From: Photorhabdus cinerea
Lineage (GTDB): Bacteria; Pseudomonadota; Gammaproteobacteria; Enterobacterales; Enterobacteriaceae
Length of the DNA stretch: 64,000 bases
Reading direction: 5' to 3'
Assembly: GCF_011189575.1 (NCBI RefSeq)
Contig: NZ_PUJW01000003.1
Span: forward strand, 1 to 64,000
The notes under the pieces are model-generated. The model did not search any database. It saw only the letters and a list, made by a program, of their open reading frames with translations, and was not told the origin of the DNA. Shown piece after piece: positions 16,290 to 25,393 of the stretch (its first letter is position 1; every line of letters starts with the position of its first letter). The position numbers and the translations under genes were made by a program.

Positions 16290-18668
16290 TTAACTCTCTT
16301 TTGCTAATCCTAACCAAGTTTTTACAACGGTATCTGGATTTAATGACAGGCTATCAATCCCCTCTTTCATCAACCAGTGCGCAAAATCCTGATGGTCTGA
16401 AGGCCCTTGACCACAAATTCCCACATATTTGTTTTGACGCTTAGCCGCCTGAATAGCTAACGAAAGCATCGCCTTAACCGCATCATTACGTTCATCAAAT
16501 AGTTCAGATACCACACCGGAATCCCGGTCCAAGCCAAGAGTAAGTTGAGTCATATCGTTAGAGCCAATAGAGAAACCATCAAAGTGTTCAAGGAACTGTT
16601 CTGCCAGAATTGCGTTGGACGGGATCTCGCACATCATAATGACTTTCAGTCCATTTTCACCACGCCTCAATCCTTGCAATGCCAGCTCAGTAACAACAGC
16701 TTCAGCCTGAGCAACAGTACGCACAAATGGGATCATAATTTCAACGTTTGTCAGCCCCATATCATTACGTACACGTTTAACCGCTTCACATTCTAATGCA
16801 AAACAATTACGGAAGCTGTCAGAGACATAACGGCCCGCACCACGGAACCCCAACATAGGGTTCTCTTCATCAGGTTCATAAATGTCGCCACCAACCAAGT
16901 TAGCATATTCATTGGATTTAAAGTCAGACAGACGAACAATAACCCGTTTCGGCCAAAATGCAGCCGCCAGAGTGGCGATCCCTTCAGTCAGGCGCCCAAC
17001 ATAAAATCCAACCGGATCATCATAACCCGCCATCAGAGATTTTATCTCTTGCTGCAATTCCGGGGTTTGCTGATCAAACTCCAATAATGCGCGGGGATGA
17101 ACACCAATCATCCGGTTAATAATAAACTCCAAACGAGCAAGACCTACACCTTCATTCGGTAAACGGGCAAAATCAAATGCACGGTCTGGGTTACCAACGT
17201 TTAACATAATTTTCACATTAAGCGCTGGTAATTGATCTACCTGAGAGCTTTGCACCGTGAAATCCAGTTGATTCTGGTAAACAAAACCGGTATCACCTTC
17301 CGCACAGGAAACCGTCACCTGCTGATTTTCTTTCAAACGTTCTGTTGCATCACCACATCCAACAACTGCCGGTATTCCCAACTCGCGAGCAATAATTGCT
17401 GCATGACAGGTGCGGCCACCACGATTAGTTACAATTGCAGCCGCCTTTTTCATAATCGGCTCCCAATCCGGATCAGTCATATCAGTGACTAAAACATCAC
17501 CCGGTTGGATACGCTCCATTTCATTTAAGTTATGGATAACTTTTACTATACCTGAACCAATACGATGACCTATAGCACGTCCTTCCACTAATACTTGACC
17601 TCGTTCATTCAGTTGGTAACGTTCCATAACCTGCTGGTTTGAGCGGACAGTCTCAGGGCGAGCCTGAACAATGTATAACTTGCCATTATGACCATCTTTG
17701 GCCCATTCAATATCCATTGGACGACCATAATGTTTTTCAATCAACAGAGCCTGACGAGCCAGCATTTCGACTTCTTCATCAGTTAAAGAGAAACGATTGC
17801 GTTGTGATTCTGGCACATCTTCGATACGTACTTGCTTACCATGCTCTTTATTATCAGCGTAGATCATATGCAGCTTTTTAGAGCCAAGATTGCGGCGAAC
17901 AATTGCTGGCTTACCTTTATTCAGCGTTGGCTTATGAACATAGAATTCATCCGGGTTTACTGCCCCCTGAACAACCATTTCACCCAAGCCGTAAGCCGAG
18001 GTAATAAATACAACCTGATCAAATCCTGATTCAGTATCAATAGTAAACATCACACCAGACGAGGCGAGATCAGAACGAACCATACGTTGTATACCCGCTG
18101 ACAGAGCAACCCCTCGATGGTCATAGCCCTGATGGACACGATAGGAAATAGCGCGATCATTAAACAATGAAGCAAATACATGCTTAATGGCAATCATCAC
18201 AGCATCAATACCTTGTACGTTCAAAAAAGTTTCCTGCTGACCAGCAAAAGAAGCATCTGGCATATCTTCAGCAGTTGCAGAAGAACGTACAGCAAAAGAG
18301 GCTTCTGGCTCCCCGTCGGACAATTGTTGATAAGCATCTTGAATATCTTTTTCCAACTGCGGAGTAAATGGCGTATCTATCACCCATTGGCGAATTTGTG
18401 CCCCCGCTTTAACCAGTTGATTTACATCATCAACATCAGTTTCATCCAGCAAATTATAAATACGCTGATTGACGCCGCTTTGTTCCAGAAAATCATTAAA
18501 TGCCCGTGCTGTCGTAGCAAAACCATTCGGGATAGAAACCCCCAATTCTGACAGATTCGTGATCATTTCTCCCAGGGAGGCGTTTTTACCACCCACCCGG
18601 TCAACATCATGCATACCTAATTGGTTATACCAAAGCACATTACACGGGGTGAGGTCATTATTGGGCAT
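16290..18668 (-). CDS. ppsA: Phosphoenolpyruvate synthase PpsA
   Basis: 792 residues, the same length as E. coli PpsA. It converts pyruvate and ATP to PEP, AMP and phosphate for gluconeogenesis. The order is an N-terminal ATP-grasp domain (AVRSSATAEDMPDASFAGQQ), a central swivelling domain with phosphohistidine motif GGRTCHAAIIAREL, and a C-terminal PEP/pyruvate barrel with SIGSNDMTQL and GICGQGPSDH. Start is ATG at 18668, with AGGA upstream; upstream in-frame ATGs would add unconserved residues. The divergent neighbour ppsR encodes its regulatory kinase/phosphorylase. Confidence 0.97.
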   Translation of the reverse strand: MPNNDLTPCNVLWYNQLGMHDVDRVGGKNASLGEMITNLSELGVSIPNGFATTARAFNDFLEQSGVNQRIYNLLDETDVDDVNQLVKAGAQIRQWVIDTPFTPQLEKDIQDAYQQLSDGEPEASFAVRSSATAEDMPDASFAGQQETFLNVQGIDAVMIAIKHVFASLFNDRAISYRVHQGYDHRGVALSAGIQRMVRSDLASSGVMFTIDTESGFDQVVFITSAYGLGEMVVQGAVNPDEFYVHKPTLNKGKPAIVRRNLGSKKLHMIYADNKEHGKQVRIEDVPESQRNRFSLTDEEVEMLARQALLIEKHYGRPMDIEWAKDGHNGKLYIVQARPETVRSNQQVMERYQLNERGQVLVEGRAIGHRIGSGIVKVIHNLNEMERIQPGDVLVTDMTDPDWEPIMKKAAAIVTNRGGRTCHAAIIARELGIPAVVGCGDATERLKENQQVTVSCAEGDTGFVYQNQLDFTVQSSQVDQLPALNVKIMLNVGNPDRAFDFARLPNEGVGLARLEFIINRMIGVHPRALLEFDQQTPELQQEIKSLMAGYDDPVGFYVGRLTEGIATLAAAFWPKRVIVRLSDFKSNEYANLVGGDIYEPDEENPMLGFRGAGRYVSDSFRNCFALECEAVKRVRNDMGLTNVEIMIPFVRTVAQAEAVVTELALQGLRRGENGLKVIMMCEIPSNAILAEQFLEHFDGFSIGSNDMTQLTLGLDRDSGVVSELFDERNDAVKAMLSLAIQAAKRQNKYVGICGQGPSDHQDFAHWLMKEGIDSLSLNPDTVVKTWLGLAKES

Positions 18669-18884
18669 TAAAACAATCCTTTTAACATTCATGGGGTACA
18701 AGTTGGAAAATGGGTACTGCACTTAGCAGTCGTAAATAGACTAACACAATGTTTTGACACACATAGAAAGGTGAATCGATCAACCAAACAATATTATTTT
18801 TTTGCAGGTATAATCTGTAAAAAACCGATATCCTGCTTCGCTTAACTGAGCAATTTACAAAGACAAAAGGCCACTATAAATATC

Positions 18885-19748
18885 ATGACAAAAGCCAGAC
18901 TAGAAATATCAGGAGAAAATAACAATGTTGAACGCACCGTTTTCTTTATTTCCGATGGAACAGCAATTACCGCAGAAGTATTGGGTCATGCAGTATTATC
19001 GCAATTTCCTATTAAAGTAACCTCACACACTCTCCCTTTTGTTGCAAGTGAAGATCGCGCAAAAGAAATAAAGCAACAAATAAACCAAATATATCAAGAT
19101 ACGCGTATAAGACCTTTAGTTTTCTATTCTATTATCTCTTCTGGAGTGCAAAATATTATTACCAGTAGTGAAGGATTTTGTCAGGATATTGTCCAAACAC
19201 TAGTCGCTCCATTACAGAAAGAAACCGGATTGGAACCAAAACCTGAACTTAACCGCACCCATGGTCTGACGGAGCAGAACCTTAGCCAGTATGATGCACG
19301 CATAGCCGCTATTGATTATGCTCTGGCGCATGATGATGGTATCTCTTTACGCAATCTTGACCAAGCGCAGGTTATTCTACTAGGCGTATCTCGCTGTGGA
19401 AAAACCCCTACCAGCCTCTATTTAGCCATGCAATTTGGTATCCAGGCTGCAAATTATCCTTTTACTGCGGACGATATGGATAATTTGCAACTACCTGCAA
19501 CATTAAAACAATTTCAGCATAAGTTATTCGGTTTAACTATAAGCCCTGAACGACTGGCCACTATTAGGGAAGAACGCCGAGAAAATAGCCGTTATGCATC
19601 ATTAAGGCAATGTAGAATAGAAATTTCTGAAGTTGAAGCTTTATTCCGTAAGAATAAGATTAATTATCTTAATACCACCAATTATTCTGTTGAAGAAATC
19701 TCGACCAAAATAATTGACATAATGAAGCTAAAACGCCGAATGTTTTAA
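18885..19748 (+). CDS. ppsR: PEP synthase regulatory protein PpsR (DUF299 kinase/pyrophosphorylase)
   Basis: A 287-residue bifunctional ADP-dependent kinase and Pi-dependent pyrophosphorylase that inactivates and reactivates PpsA by modifying a Thr next to its catalytic His. The P-loop GVSRCGKTPTS is at 167-177; FFISDGTAITAE at the N-terminus and the SRYASLRQCR segment are family hallmarks. It is divergent from ppsA, with a shared 216-bp control region. Its 3' end is about 100 bp from an ERIC element. Confidence 0.94.
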   Translation: MTKARLEISGENNNVERTVFFISDGTAITAEVLGHAVLSQFPIKVTSHTLPFVASEDRAKEIKQQINQIYQDTRIRPLVFYSIISSGVQNIITSSEGFCQDIVQTLVAPLQKETGLEPKPELNRTHGLTEQNLSQYDARIAAIDYALAHDDGISLRNLDQAQVILLGVSRCGKTPTSLYLAMQFGIQAANYPFTADDMDNLQLPATLKQFQHKLFGLTISPERLATIREERRENSRYASLRQCRIEISEVEALFRKNKINYLNTTNYSVEEISTKIIDIMKLKRRMF

Positions 19749-19849
19749 GAACATATCAATATGAATAATTGAAAAAATTTATCATATGACTAACTATATT
19801 GTTTGTTCGATTTAGTCATTTTCGTTTATTGTAATTTCAATTATCCATA

Positions 19850-19976
19850 TATACCCAATAGATTTCAATTTGCAGCGCGGCGGCAAATGAACGCATCCTC
19901 AGGAGCATAGATAACGATGTGACTGGGGTAAGTGAACGCAGCCAACAAAGCAGCAACTTGAAGGATGAAGGGTATA
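19850..19976 (-). repeat. ERIC element (127 bp), copy 2
   Basis: 127 bp bounded by TATACCC and GGGTATA. It contains GTGACTGGGGTAAGTGAACG, close to the sequence of the widely used ERIC2 primer. It is in inverted orientation relative to the copy at 10903-11029. It ends only 39 nt before the aroH start codon, so it lies in the aroH promoter or 5' leader. Confidence 0.92.
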
Positions 19977-20015
19977 AACATACTCGCTAGTGTGAAACAA
20001 ACATTGAGAAAATAT

Positions 20016-21062
20016 ATGTCCAGAACAGATGGTTTAAGGACTCATCACGTCGATAGTCTGATAACACCTCAAGCCCTTACGATTCAATTTCCTATATCCG
20101 AAAAAATCGCCAAAAATGTGACAACGTCACGGAAACGTATTGAAGCCATTTTATCAGGTAATGACCCACGACTTATGGTTATCGTCGGTCCCTGTTCTAT
20201 TCATGATATTGATGCTGCTTTAGATTATGCTCATCGACTGAATACATTACGCGAAAAATACCAGCATAGACTGGAAATTGTTATGCGTACTTATTTTGAG
20301 AAACCACGCACAGTCGTGGGCTGGAAAGGTCTTATTTCAGATCCAGACCTCGACGGCTCCTGTCAGGTTAATCGTGGTATTACTCTGGCCCGGAAATTAT
20401 TGGTTGACGTAAATGAATTGGGTTTACCCACTGCAACCGAATTTCTGGATATAGTGACCAGCCAGTATATTGCTGATCTGATTAGTTGGGGAGCTATCGG
20501 TGCCAGAACAACTGAAAGTCAGATTCACCGTGAAATGGCATCAGCACTCTCCTGCCCGATTGGTTTTAAAAACGGAACTGATGGCAACACTCGTATCGCA
20601 ATAGATGCCATCCGGGCAGCCAGTGCCAGTCATACATTCTTATCGCCGGATAAGCATGGTCAAATGACTATCTACCAAACTGAAGGCAATCCACACGGTC
20701 ATATTATTATGCGTGGAGGTAAACAACCCAATTACAGTGCCGGAGATATTGCCTCAACTTGTGATCAACTACGTGAATTTGATTTACCGGAGCATTTAGT
20801 CGTCGATTTTAGCCACGGTAATTGTCAGAAAATACACAAACGCCAACTGGATGTAGCAAAAGAGGTAGGTCAACAGATCCAGAATGGTTCTACAGCAATT
20901 GTCGGTGTGATGGCTGAAGGCTTTCTGGTTGAAGGCTCTCAAAAAATCATTCCGGGGCAGCCACTGAATTACGGCCAATCTATCACAGATCCTTGCCTGA
21001 GCTGGCAAGATACAGAACAACTTATTGAAATTCTTGCCAAAGCAGTAAATTCTCGCTTCTGA
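20016..21062 (+). CDS. aroH: 3-deoxy-7-phosphoheptulonate (DAHP) synthase, AroH (Trp-type)
   Basis: 348 residues, the E. coli AroH length. First step of aromatic synthesis: PEP plus erythrose 4-phosphate to DAHP. Visible motifs: VGPCSIHD, RTYFEKPRTVVGWKGL, GARTTESQ.HREMAS, GFKNGTDG, and DFSHGNCQK. The N-terminus MSRTDGLRTHHVDSL and the TATEFLD segment fit AroH rather than AroF or AroG. The ATG at 20016 is chosen; an ATG at 19965 lies inside the ERIC repeat and would add 17 unconserved residues. No good palindromic TrpR operator is seen in the 39 nt between ERIC and start; TACTCGCTAGTGTG could be a degenerate trace. Same ppsA-ppsR-aroH order as E. coli. Confidence 0.93.
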   Translation: MSRTDGLRTHHVDSLITPQALTIQFPISEKIAKNVTTSRKRIEAILSGNDPRLMVIVGPCSIHDIDAALDYAHRLNTLREKYQHRLEIVMRTYFEKPRTVVGWKGLISDPDLDGSCQVNRGITLARKLLVDVNELGLPTATEFLDIVTSQYIADLISWGAIGARTTESQIHREMASALSCPIGFKNGTDGNTRIAIDAIRAASASHTFLSPDKHGQMTIYQTEGNPHGHIIMRGGKQPNYSAGDIASTCDQLREFDLPEHLVVDFSHGNCQKIHKRQLDVAKEVGQQIQNGSTAIVGVMAEGFLVEGSQKIIPGQPLNYGQSITDPCLSWQDTEQLIEILAKAVNSRF

Positions 21063-21074
21063 ATCTTTTCCTGA

Positions 21075-21104
21075 GTTAGCCTTTTTGATTCATAAAAGGC
21101 TAAC
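21075..21104 (+). terminator. Hairpin after aroH
   Basis: GTTAGCCTTTT (21075-21085) pairs perfectly with AAAAGGCTAAC (21094-21104) 12 nt after the aroH stop codon. No T tract follows, so efficiency is uncertain. Confidence 0.5.
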
Positions 21105-21183
21105 TGACAATACATTAATAACTTGCATTAATATATTGATCTTGAACGTTAAAAATATTACTTGAAGTCATCTCTCCATATAA

Positions 21184-21198
21184 CGATAATGATTCTCA
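21184..21198 (+). promoter_or_regulatory. Candidate Fur box upstream of hemin operon
   Basis: CGATAATGATTCTCA matches the 7-1-7 Fur core at 12 of 14 positions. It lies about 185 nt upstream of hmuR in a 320-bp region that otherwise holds no gene. Fur repression of hemin receptors is well established; its use here is inferred. Confidence 0.7.
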
Positions 21199-21382
21199 AT
21201 ATAATAATGGTTAGTATTCTCTAAGTGGATCTATGACTAAAAATTCTACTAATTTCACCAAACTAAAACCGATAAACTAATATTAACTAAATATAAAGAC
21301 AACTCAGCTAGCCACCCAGAACATGTATCGGAGCAGTTAGCTATTCCATAAATCACAACATATTATTATGGGGATTCGTTTG

Positions 21383-23470
21383 ATGTCTCAATCTGCGAAA
21401 TCAACACTTAAATTATCAGCGCTAAGCTTGGCAATTATCAGTAGTATTCCGACTGTTTATGCAGCAACAAAATCGCCCGATTCCGAAAGCGATAAATCAT
21501 CCCACGATGTGATAACGGTTTATGCAACGGGTAATGAACGGGATAGTTTCGAAGCACCCATGATGGTGACAGTGATAAATAATAAATCACCACAAAGTCA
21601 GACAGCCGGTAATGCCAACGATCTCATCAGAAAAATACCCGGCATTAATATAGCCGGTACAAACCGTGCTAACGGACAAGATGTTAGCCTGCGTGGTTAT
21701 GGCCCACAAGGCGTTTTGACATTGATTGATGGTATTCGCCAAGGTACAGATACCGGTCATATTAATGGTACGTTCTTGGACCCGGCATTAATTAAACAAG
21801 TCGAAGTTGTACGCGGTCCCTCAGCTCTGCTCTACGGTAGTGGTGCTTTAGGCGGTGTTATCGCTTATCAAACTGTAGATGCCGCAGATCTTCTACAAAC
21901 GGGTCAAGATTATGGATTCCGCGTTTTTGCCCGCGGTGCAACTGGTGACCATAGCATGGGTTTTGGCGGTGCGACTTTCGGCAAGACAGAATCTCTGGAT
22001 GGTTTATTTGCATTCAGTACGCGTGATGCAGGTAATATCCGCCATAGCAATGGTTTGACGGCTGATAATGATGAATTTATCAGTAACCTAATAGCGAAAG
22101 GTAGTTGGAAAATTGATGAAAACCAGTCCTTAAGCAGCCAGTTACGCTATTACCGCAATGAAGCTAATCAACCTAAAAATCCACAAACGCTCATCGGGAA
22201 AAATGACCAGCCTGACTCGTGGGCTGACCGAACGACAACTCAGCGTGATGCCCAACTCAGCTACCAGTTAAATCCAGCAGAATATGACTGGTTAAATGCC
22301 AAGGCTGATCTTTATTATTCGGATGTCACGATTGATGTCCGCACTAAAGAAAAGGGGTTCGAAGGCCGCGAGCAGAAAACCTATGGCGTAAAACTGGAAA
22401 ACCGCTCCCGCCTGTGGACAGACAGCCCATTAGCGCATCAATTTACTTACGGTGGTGAAACTTACCAACAGAAGCAGACCCCAAACGGTAACACTGAACT
22501 CTTCCCTGATGCTGATATCCGCTTTTCTTCTGGTTGGGTACAAGATGAAATAACCTTACGCGACCTGCCAGTATCTATTATCGCCGGTACTCGCTATGAC
22601 AACTACAAAGGAACCAATTCTAAATATAAAGATGTCAGCGCGGATAAATGGTCTTCCAAAGGCGCTATCAGCATCACACCAACTGATTGGTCAATGCTAT
22701 TTACCTCTTATGCTCAGGCTTTCCGAGCGCCGACAATGAAAGAAATGTATAACGATTCCAGGCACTACTCAATGGGTCCAGGAATGGCTAACTACTGGAT
22801 ACCTAACCCTAATCTCCGTCCAGAAAGTAACACAACATGGGAATCTGGTTTTGGACTACGTTTCGATAACCTGTTAGCAGAAAATGATGAACTGAAATTC
22901 AAAGCCAGCTATTTTGATACCAAAGCTAAAGATTATATTAAGTTAGAACTTATTAACCCGCTTAAGAAAAAATCGGGCGAGATAGTTAAATTACCATCGG
23001 GTGATCCAATATACCTGAACACAACATCTACTAATGTACCCAGTGCCAAGATCTGGGGTTGGGATATCTCTATGAATTATGAATCCAATCTGTTCTCCTG
23101 GGAACTGGCTTACAACCGCACTGAAGGCAAAGATGAAAAGAGCGGTTATTCTCTTAATAACCTTAGCCCAGATACTATTACCAGCATATTGGATATCCCC
23201 ATTGCACAGACCGGTTTTTCTGTAGGCTGGGTAAGCCAATTCACAAATCATACTGATTTCAAAGGCAAAGACGACAAAGGTAACGATCTCAAACAACAAG
23301 CCGGCTATGGGATTAATGACTTTTATGTCAGTTATCAAGGCGAAGGAATGTTAAAAGGTGTGACCACTACGGCAGTTCTAGGCAATGCCTTTGATAAAGA
23401 ATACTACTCACCACAGGGAACACCGCAGGATGGCCGCAATGCCAAACTGTTAGTCAGTTACCAGTGGTAA
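21383..23470 (+). CDS. hmuR: TonB-dependent outer-membrane hemin receptor HmuR/HemR
   Basis: About 695 residues: signal peptide 1-27 (ends VYA), TonB-box-like DVITVYATG at 42-50, plug domain about 55-165, then a 22-strand barrel ending in an aromatic residue (QW). The FRAP...NPNL signature of heme receptors is present (AFRAPTMKEMY; PNPNLRPESN). His126 (DTGHINGT) and the His in DSRHYS between FRAP and NPNL match the two histidines shown to matter in Yersinia HemR. The start at 21383 has GGGGA 10 nt upstream; an ATG five codons earlier overlaps that ribosome binding site. First gene of hmuRSTUV; no hemP gene precedes it. Confidence 0.93.
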   Translation: MSQSAKSTLKLSALSLAIISSIPTVYAATKSPDSESDKSSHDVITVYATGNERDSFEAPMMVTVINNKSPQSQTAGNANDLIRKIPGINIAGTNRANGQDVSLRGYGPQGVLTLIDGIRQGTDTGHINGTFLDPALIKQVEVVRGPSALLYGSGALGGVIAYQTVDAADLLQTGQDYGFRVFARGATGDHSMGFGGATFGKTESLDGLFAFSTRDAGNIRHSNGLTADNDEFISNLIAKGSWKIDENQSLSSQLRYYRNEANQPKNPQTLIGKNDQPDSWADRTTTQRDAQLSYQLNPAEYDWLNAKADLYYSDVTIDVRTKEKGFEGREQKTYGVKLENRSRLWTDSPLAHQFTYGGETYQQKQTPNGNTELFPDADIRFSSGWVQDEITLRDLPVSIIAGTRYDNYKGTNSKYKDVSADKWSSKGAISITPTDWSMLFTSYAQAFRAPTMKEMYNDSRHYSMGPGMANYWIPNPNLRPESNTTWESGFGLRFDNLLAENDELKFKASYFDTKAKDYIKLELINPLKKKSGEIVKLPSGDPIYLNTTSTNVPSAKIWGWDISMNYESNLFSWELAYNRTEGKDEKSGYSLNNLSPDTITSILDIPIAQTGFSVGWVSQFTNHTDFKGKDDKGNDLKQQAGYGINDFYVSYQGEGMLKGVTTTAVLGNAFDKEYYSPQGTPQDGRNAKLLVSYQW

Positions 23471-23504
23471 CTTAATACACTGTATTTCCACAAGGAGTTA
23501 AATT

Positions 23505-24578
23505 GTGAATTCGTCACTTTATGAGCGTTACCTGCAAGCCAAAGCTGATAATAAAGCCAAATATGCCCGTGATCTGGCTACCTATCTAAATGTCAGTGAA
23601 GGTGAGTTATTACACAGCCGCGTTGGCGTAGATGCCAAACGTCTTGATATTGATGCGCCCACTTTACTGGAGGAGCTGGCTGTTGTTGGTGAAACTAAAG
23701 CGATTACCCGCAATGATTTTGCAGTGCATGAACAAATTGGCCGATATGAAAATACCCGTTTCAGCAACCATGCCGGGTTAATCCTGAATCCTCGTGAGCT
23801 TGATTTGCGAATGTTCTTTAATCACTGGAGCAGTGTATTTTATCTGGTTGAACCAGCGAAAAATGGTATGCGCCACAGCATCCAGTTTTTTGATCATCAA
23901 GGTGATGCACTGCATAAAGTTTATGCAACAAGTAATACTGATATGGCAGCCTGGGAAGCGCTGATCGAAAAATACCAGACAGAAGAAAACCCAGCGCTGG
24001 TTATCAAACCTGTAGAAGAAACTGACCATTCAACTATAACAAATGAACTGAAAGTGCAGCTTGATGAAGAGTGGCGTGCCATGACTGACGTTCATCAATT
24101 CTTCATTATGCTTAAACGCCACAACTTAAGCCGGCAGCAAATTTTCAATGCCGTTCCGGACGATCTGGCTTACAGAGTAGAAAACTCTGCCCTGAACGAG
24201 ATCATTAATGCCGCTTATGGTGATCAAAACGAAATCATGATTTTTGTTGGCAACCGTGGTTGTGTACAGATCTTCACTGGTAAGCTGGAACGTTTGATGC
24301 CATATCAAGAAGAAAACTCAGATCAGAAATGGATTAATATCTTTAACCGCAATTTCACACTACATTTAATAGAGAGTGCTATTGCTGAAAGCTGGGTAAC
24401 CCGCAAACCAACAGAAGATGGTTTTGTCACTAGTCTTGAATTATTTGATGCTAATGGCAATCAAATTGCTCAATTGTTTGGTCAGCGTACAGAAGGCACT
24501 CTTGAGCAAACTAAGTGGCGTGAGCAAGTGGCTGCTCTGCCAAAACTGCAACCAGTACAGGAAGAGCGTGTAGCATGA
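23505..24578 (+). CDS. hmuS: Hemin transport/degradation protein HmuS (HemS/ChuS family)
   Basis: 357 residues, cytoplasmic, made of two similar halves as in HemS/ChuS. The His in ALTDVHQFF-like context (TDVHQFFIM, second half) corresponds to the heme-binding histidine of the family. Members bind imported heme and in some species break it down. GTG start at 23505 is supported by AAGGAG at 8 nt spacing. It follows hmuR by 34 nt and overlaps hmuT by 4 nt. Confidence 0.93.
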   Translation: MNSSLYERYLQAKADNKAKYARDLATYLNVSEGELLHSRVGVDAKRLDIDAPTLLEELAVVGETKAITRNDFAVHEQIGRYENTRFSNHAGLILNPRELDLRMFFNHWSSVFYLVEPAKNGMRHSIQFFDHQGDALHKVYATSNTDMAAWEALIEKYQTEENPALVIKPVEETDHSTITNELKVQLDEEWRAMTDVHQFFIMLKRHNLSRQQIFNAVPDDLAYRVENSALNEIINAAYGDQNEIMIFVGNRGCVQIFTGKLERLMPYQEENSDQKWINIFNRNFTLHLIESAIAESWVTRKPTEDGFVTSLELFDANGNQIAQLFGQRTEGTLEQTKWREQVAALPKLQPVQEERVA

Positions 24579-25393
24579 AACAATGGCTTCTAACATTTGT
24601 CCTTGTGGTATCGTTCAGTGCTTTTTCCACTGAGCGAATCGTTACTATTGGTGGCGATGTATCTGAAATTGTTTTTGCACTTGGTGAAGGTGAAAAAGTT
24701 GTCGCCAGAGATAGCACCAGCCTGAAACCGGCAGCGTTGCTTTCCTTACCGGATGTCGGTTATATGAGGATGCTTAATCCTGAAGGCATTCTTTCTATGA
24801 ATCCGACACTGGTTCTGACCAGTGAGCTGGCAAAGCCTTCACTCGCTCTTAAGCAAATCCAAGATTCTGGCGTAGAAGTTATTCAGATAACCGGAAAAGC
24901 ATCGTTAGAAGCCATTCCTGAAAAAATTAAGACCGTCGCCAAGGCGGTCAATCAAGCTGAACGTGGCGAACAACTGATTCAGCAATATCAAAAAGAACTG
25001 GCAAAAATACCCACAACCAAATTGCCAACCCGTATCCTATTCGTTATGAGTCACGGTGGCATCATGCCAATGGCTGCCGGGCAGAAAACCGCAGCCGATA
25101 AAATGATCCGTGCTATTGGCGCGACCAATGCAATGCAAGGCTTCAACAATTATCGTCCACTTTCTCAAGAAGGCGTTATTGCCAGCGCACCAAATTTATT
25201 ACTGGTGACTGAGGATGGCATCAAATCAATGGGCGGTTTAGATAAAATTTGGCAATTACCGGGTTTGAAACACACCCCAGCAGGTCAGAAACAACAAGTT
25301 TTAATTGTAGATGATATGGGACTGCTTGGTTTTGGCCTCAAAACCCCCACAGTGATGAAACAGCTAAGACAAGCGGCGGAGAAAGCTCAATGA
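24575..25393 (+). CDS. hmuT: Periplasmic hemin-binding protein HmuT
   Basis: A 272-residue class III periplasmic binding protein. Signal peptide about 1-18 (ends AFS), N-lobe start ERIVTIGGDVSEIVFALGEG, and the conserved heme-ligand Tyr in DVGYMRML. It delivers heme to HmuUV. Both ends overlap neighbours by 4 nt (ATGA), indicating translational coupling. Confidence 0.93.
   Translation: MKQWLLTFVLVVSFSAFSTERIVTIGGDVSEIVFALGEGEKVVARDSTSLKPAALLSLPDVGYMRMLNPEGILSMNPTLVLTSELAKPSLALKQIQDSGVEVIQITGKASLEAIPEKIKTVAKAVNQAERGEQLIQQYQKELAKIPTTKLPTRILFVMSHGGIMPMAAGQKTAADKMIRAIGATNAMQGFNNYRPLSQEGVIASAPNLLLVTEDGIKSMGGLDKIWQLPGLKHTPAGQKQQVLIVDDMGLLGFGLKTPTVMKQLRQAAEKAQ

Noticed and set aside
19965..20015. 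Upstream ATG extending aroH by 17 codons into the ERIC element
   Set aside because: The added residues are encoded by repeat sequence, and the ATG at 20016 gives exactly the AroH family length and N-terminus.
19977..20015. TrpR operator for aroH
   Set aside because: TACTCGCTAGTGTG resembles half-sites but lacks the spacing and symmetry of a functional operator.
21233..21280. 15-codon ORF (MTKNSTNFTKLKPIN) before hmuR considered as a hemP remnant
   Set aside because: No resemblance to the conserved HemP C-terminal pattern and a poor ribosome binding site.
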